Part shown: positions 60,340-64,000 of the stretch, one piece after another | Layout: each line of letters opens with the position of its first letter | Numbering within the stretch: position 1 is the stretch's first letter | Assembly: GCF_012027595.1 (NCBI RefSeq) | Contig: NZ_SNUR01000002.1 | Location: forward strand, 62,001 to 126,000 | From: Thermococcus sp. Bubb.Bath | GTDB lineage: Archaea > Methanobacteriota_B > Thermococci > Thermococcales > Thermococcaceae | DNA: 64,000 nt | Reading direction: 5' to 3' | Notes under the pieces: model-generated | What the model was told of the DNA's origin: nothing | The model's input: the letters and a program-made list of their open reading frames with translations, nothing else | Database searches by the model: none | Program-made: the position numbers and the translations under genes

Positions 60340-61457
60340 CAGACCAGAGATATAATATATTAATCATTGGAAATTTGCACTCTCACCCCAGTTCCCAAGT
60401 GTTCCTACAGAAATTTTCTGGATTAGTGCACCAATTTGCTCATGAGTTATATATCATAGGAGGGGATTATGTACAACAAACGTCAAATGTTCACCAACTC
60501 TGCCCTTATAAGAGATTTTCAAAATTTGATATTTACCATTTTGTAGTATCTCAAATTGTAACACTAATTTACATTTTGAAGAACCTTAAAGAATTTAAAA
60601 AAATAGATATTGTGATAGTTCTAGGGAATGCTATACTAATTGCAGGCTTGTTCAAGATTATGAAAAAGCCTATAATTCTTTATCGTGGTGGCTCACCATA
60701 TTTAGCGTTACAGAGCAGACTCAAAAAAAGATTATATTACATATTTGTTGAAAAATGTTTATTAGAACTGGCCAATGTGATAGTCGTTGAAAGCAATGCA
60801 TCGATTGAATTCCAGAAATTAGAGGGCTATAGGGATAAAGTAATAGTTTTATCACAATATGTTGAGGATGTATTCTTTAATAAAATATTTAAAAAGTCAA
60901 AAACATTGGCATATATCGGTAGTTTTACATATATAAAGGGAGTTGACATATTAATAAATGCATTTGGTTGTTTAGTACCAAAATTAAAAAAAATGGGATT
61001 TAAGTTTATATTCTATGGTGATGGAGAATATAAAGAGGAAATTAAAAAATACGCCGAGCAATATAAGATAGTGATATCTACTGAAAAGTGGATACCTCAT
61101 AGTGTTCTTCCACGAGTCTTTGAAACCCTTGGTTTTATTATTTTACCCTCTAGAGGGGAGGGAATCCCAAATATAGTTTTAGAAGGTATGGCCAGTTGTG
61201 TAGTCCCAATAGCAACGGCTGTGGGGGGTATTGTGGAAATACTTGAAGATCAAGTAAATGGGTATATAGTTATGAACTTAGATGAGAAAACACTATGTCA
61301 CACCATACTTGATGCTATATCTACAGATCCAAAATCATTATTAAAAATGCGATATAATGGATATAAAAAAGTATTTTCAGAATTTCGGGTTGAAGCAGCA
61401 ATTCACAGATATAAAAAGTTATTCAACATCGTTAGCAATGTTAAAACCCAAAAATAA
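60336..61457 (+). CDS. GT4 glycosyltransferase
   Basis: 373 residues: LYRGGSPYLAL, VESNASIEF, AYIGSFTYIKGVDILINAF, LPSRGEGIPNIVLEGMASCVVPI (E-x7-E). Last gene of the plus-strand run; its 3' end overlaps the convergent flippase gene by 39 bases. Confidence 0.87.
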   Translation: MTDQRYNILIIGNLHSHPSSQVFLQKFSGLVHQFAHELYIIGGDYVQQTSNVHQLCPYKRFSKFDIYHFVVSQIVTLIYILKNLKEFKKIDIVIVLGNAILIAGLFKIMKKPIILYRGGSPYLALQSRLKKRLYYIFVEKCLLELANVIVVESNASIEFQKLEGYRDKVIVLSQYVEDVFFNKIFKKSKTLAYIGSFTYIKGVDILINAFGCLVPKLKKMGFKFIFYGDGEYKEEIKKYAEQYKIVISTEKWIPHSVLPRVFETLGFIILPSRGEGIPNIVLEGMASCVVPIATAVGGIVEILEDQVNGYIVMNLDEKTLCHTILDAISTDPKSLLKMRYNGYKKVFSEFRVEAAIHRYKKLFNIVSNVKTQK

Positions 61458-62636
61458 TGCCATCCCTGCATACGTCACAATCCACGCCCATCCGACTCCG
61501 TCAACTCCGAACCTTGAAATTAACAAATAGCTAAACCCTAAAAACAGCACAGCCTTTAAGGCATTGGCAATGACGACTTCTCTCACCCTCTTCTGGATAT
61601 TGAGTAGCATTATCAAGAAGTTCACAAAAACCCCAAAAAAGGAACCTAGTATCATAAGCTTTAACAGTCCAAGCCCTTTAACGTATTCCTCTCCGAAGGA
61701 TCTCAAGAGAAATCCTCCAAAGAACCAAACAAACACAGTTGCAAAAGTCAAGTAGATGTAACTGAAAACCAAAGCCTTCTTTAGACTCTGCTTCAAGTCT
61801 TTGATCCCATGACTTCCCTCGACGAAGAAGGAAGTATTTATCGCGTTTGGAACAATAAGAATCAGGCTTCCAATGGAGAAAGCTATGTAGAAGTAAGCTG
61901 CTTCGCTCTTTTCGAGTGTGCTCAAGACGATGGTTGGCATTAGGTAGTTGGGGGCAACATTAAACATACTTGCAACATAGTTCCCAAGGGAGAATTTGAA
62001 CGAATCCCTCAGGAACTCCCGATCAAGCTTAAGCTTGATGCTATCTATAACGATGAAACCATAAAGCACTCCCAAAGCCAAGCCAAGTCCGAACGAGCTT
62101 ACGATTCCCAAGGCTCCAAATGAGACAAGGACAAACAGAAAGAGAAACCTCAAAGAAAAAAGGATACTTTGGACAAAACTGTGCTCTGCTTTCCTCTTGG
62201 CTATCATATATGTTGAGAGTAGGTTATAGGTAGCTCCGACCGCTGAGAAGAGCACAAACATTACTAAGAACTTGACAGAGGATACTTCGCTGAAAGACTC
62301 AGATCGACTTATAATAAGGGCATAACCTATAGAAGCTAATGAGGACGCGATAAGGGTTAATATGAGTGCGCTCCCAACAACTCTCTCCCCGTATTTAGGA
62401 TAAAATCTAATTATAGAGACGTTAAGCCCAAGGAGAGAAATTGAAAACACTAAGTTGAGTGCTGAGATGAGAGCAGAAGCAACACCAACATCAGAGGGAG
62501 AATAAAGGTGAGTAGCAATACTCCAAAATACAAAACTAGCAACTGCCGTTACCATCGAGGATAACGAAATGTAAATTGAGTTCAGGTAAAGGGGGCTTCT
62601 GAGGTTCTGGATCTCCTGTTTTATAATCTCTATCAT
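61419..62636 (-). CDS. Polysaccharide flippase (Wzx/MATE-like)
   Basis: 405 residues, about 12 helices; opens with LNSIYISLSSMVTAVASFVFWSIATHLYSPSDVGVASALIS, the polysaccharide-biosynthesis flippase signature. Moves lipid-linked glycans across the membrane. Codon use is less AT-rich than the cluster it meets. SD weak. Confidence 0.85.
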   Translation of the reverse strand: MIEIIKQEIQNLRSPLYLNSIYISLSSMVTAVASFVFWSIATHLYSPSDVGVASALISALNLVFSISLLGLNVSIIRFYPKYGERVVGSALILTLIASSLASIGYALIISRSESFSEVSSVKFLVMFVLFSAVGATYNLLSTYMIAKRKAEHSFVQSILFSLRFLFLFVLVSFGALGIVSSFGLGLALGVLYGFIVIDSIKLKLDREFLRDSFKFSLGNYVASMFNVAPNYLMPTIVLSTLEKSEAAYFYIAFSIGSLILIVPNAINTSFFVEGSHGIKDLKQSLKKALVFSYIYLTFATVFVWFFGGFLLRSFGEEYVKGLGLLKLMILGSFFGVFVNFLIMLLNIQKRVREVVIANALKAVLFLGFSYLLISRFGVDGVGWAWIVTYAGMALFLGFNIANDVE

Positions 62637-62735
62637 CTTCTTCCCTCTCAGAGGCTATGCCCGAGAAAATTATTAATTTTTCGGGTTCATCTAAAAAGAG
62701 TGAATACAGGAAAGTTAACCTAGTGTTGAATTAGA

Positions 62736-63605
62736 TCAATCTCTATAATATGGTAACTTCCCCAGATACTCCCTTAGTCCTTCCATCCAGTCTGGCATCT
62801 TGAGACCGAGCTCTTTCAGCTTTTTGTTTTCAAGCGCCGAAAACTTCGGCCTCCTCGCTAGTCTGTTTAGCTCATTTGACTTTATAGGTTTTATCTGAAC
62901 ATCCAACTCTAGGATTTCAAATACTGCTTTGGCAAACTCGTACCATGAACAAACGCCTTCATTTACCATATGATAGATCCCAAACTCTGGTTTCAACTTT
63001 AAAAACTCCTTCAAAGTCCCGGCGACGTCCTTTGTATAAGTGGGACTCATGAACTGGTCATCTACAATTCTAAGCTGCTCCCCACGTTTTGCCTTTTCAA
63101 TAATCCACTCAATGAAATTGCCTCCTTTACCGCTAGCACCAGCCAGCCCGTATAGGCTGGCAACACGAATGATGTAGTGCTTTGGAGAGTAGTTCCGAGT
63201 GAAAATCTCGCCGGCGTACTTACTTGTCCCATAGACGTTTATCGGGTTGGGCATGTCGTCCTCATTATAGGGTTCTCCTTTTTCTCCGTCAAAAACATAA
63301 TCAGTGCTGATGTAAACGTTGACAGCACCGATTTTGGAGGCAACCCTCGCAACGTTCAGCGCCCCTATTGAGTTGACAGCAAACGCTTTTTCCGGGTACA
63401 CTTCGGCGTCATCAACCCTAACGTATGCGGCCGTGTTGATGATCACATCTGGCTTCAATCGCTTGAGGATTTCAAGGGTCTCTGGAACGGTTACATCGAG
63501 GTCTTTGTGAGTGAGAGGAACAACCTCAAACTCGGAATCATTACTGAAAACCTCTACCAAGTCTGTCCCGAGCTGACCGTTTGCTCCAATTATTGCAACC
63601 TTCAT
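62736..63605 (-). CDS. rfbD: dTDP-4-dehydrorhamnose reductase
   Basis: 289 residues, short-chain reductase making dTDP-L-rhamnose: GANGQLGTDL (NAD(P) loop), STDYVFDGEKGEPYNE, catalytic YGTSKYAGE. The last step of the rfbBACD pathway; other rfb genes are not in the window. ATG 63605 overlaps the stop of the upstream PIN gene (ATGA). Confidence 0.92.
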   Translation of the reverse strand: MKVAIIGANGQLGTDLVEVFSNDSEFEVVPLTHKDLDVTVPETLEILKRLKPDVIINTAAYVRVDDAEVYPEKAFAVNSIGALNVARVASKIGAVNVYISTDYVFDGEKGEPYNEDDMPNPINVYGTSKYAGEIFTRNYSPKHYIIRVASLYGLAGASGKGGNFIEWIIEKAKRGEQLRIVDDQFMSPTYTKDVAGTLKEFLKLKPEFGIYHMVNEGVCSWYEFAKAVFEILELDVQIKPIKSNELNRLARRPKFSALENKKLKELGLKMPDWMEGLREYLGKLPYYRD

Positions 63606-64000
63606 AGAGCACCACCAAGTCTGCTTAATTTTTCAGGGTTATCAAGAAGGGTTATCCCTTCCCCTTCACACGCATCAGCAAAATCATTGTCGAAAGATAT
63701 CAGGTATTTAACATCATAGAACTTGCATGTGGCTAGAATTAGTGCATCATTGGGTAGCAGACCATATTTCATCATATACTCAATCGCAAGAGTTTCGATG
63801 GTCCTGTTAATTTCCAGATCAAAAAAGAGCTCGAAGAGCCTAACAAAATCCCTCAAGTCCTCTTTTAAGTTCTTGATCATTTCTGGGTTGTGTTTCAACG
63901 TGTAAGGGCGTTCTCCAGTTAACGCTCTGATGTAAACCATAAGGGCTTCACTGAACACTATTCCATTTGAATATAAAATATCGAATCCCTCTTTTAAGTC
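63602..64000 (-). CDS. PIN domain protein (VapC-like), 5' end outside window
   Basis: The frame is open to the window edge (in-frame GFDILYSNG upstream of a GTG at 63958), so the N-terminus with the first catalytic Asp is missing. Visible are YGLLPNDALILATC (third acidic residue) and YLISFDNDFADA, the C-terminal half of a PIN RNase. Four-base overlap with rfbD. Confidence 0.75.
   Translation of the reverse strand, partial: DLKEGFDILYSNGIVFSEALMVYIRALTGERPYTLKHNPEMIKNLKEDLRDFVRLFELFFDLEINRTIETLAIEYMMKYGLLPNDALILATCKFYDVKYLISFDNDFADACEGEGITLLDNPEKLSRLGGAL

Noticed and set aside
1-64000. CRISPR arrays, rRNA genes, insertion sequences, replication origin
   Set aside because: No regularly spaced direct repeats, rRNA-like sequence, transposase frame or ORB-like cluster seen.

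Overview
The window is chromosomal DNA of a hyperthermophilic euryarchaeon of the order Thermococcales, most likely a Thermococcus with moderate-to-high G+C. The evidence is its tungsten GAPOR (gor) and archaeal fructose-bisphosphatase, a cytosolic NiFe sulfhydrogenase (hydBGDA), the 14-subunit membrane-bound hydrogenase (mbhA-N), Thermococcales glycolytic motifs, a SurR operator, a tRNA-Trp with a box C/D intron, and a CGP-CTERM surface protein.

Layout. 1-2.8 kb: gor and fbp, both on the minus strand, each with Tgr-type TATCAC-N5-GTGATA sites. 2.8-6.2 kb: tRNA-Trp, tRNA-Gln and tRNA-Tyr among small conserved genes and a probably frameshifted DUF835 membrane protein. 6.2-18.2 kb: transglutaminase-like protein, M20 peptidase, radical SAM protein (candidate lipoyl synthase subunit), a 1375-aa MMPL/RND protein divergent from a PadR regulator, enolase, a CGP-CTERM protein, MoaD-like and TRAM proteins, and a hydrogenase maturation protease. 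18.2-31.4 kb: two hydrogenase operons facing away from each other around a control region with a tandem SurR site. HydBGDA couples H2 to NAD(P)H; Mbh oxidises ferredoxin to H2 while moving ions through Mrp-type subunits. 31.4-41.7 kb: housekeeping genes (ferritin-like pair, ASCH, geranylgeranyl reductase, Pcp, DUF460, TtuA-like, KaiC-like, site-2 protease) and a collapsed ATPase pseudogene. 41.9-50.5 kb: a glycosyltransferase and a six-gene MoxR/DUF58/DUF4350/DUF4129 membrane operon. 50.5-64 kb: a surface-polysaccharide region with glycosyltransferase debris, a RelBE pair, a strikingly AT-rich cluster of glycosyltransferases with two tandem HprK-like proteins, a flippase, RfbD and a PIN protein cut by the window edge.

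The most unusual signal is inside the mbh operon. The junctions mbhI/J, mbhJ/K and mbhK/L, where neighbouring operon genes nearly all overlap or abut, each hold an insert of about 170-230 bases. The inserts share a 45-base hairpin of identical geometry with compensatory base changes and a second 3' hairpin. They are flanked by near-perfect 18-20 base copies of the Shine-Dalgarno/start region, and each keeps one open frame that overlaps the neighbouring stop and/or start codons. They look like copies of one intercistronic element, either a small mobile palindromic element or an RNA module for differential expression, inserted only around the hydrogenase-core genes J, K and L.
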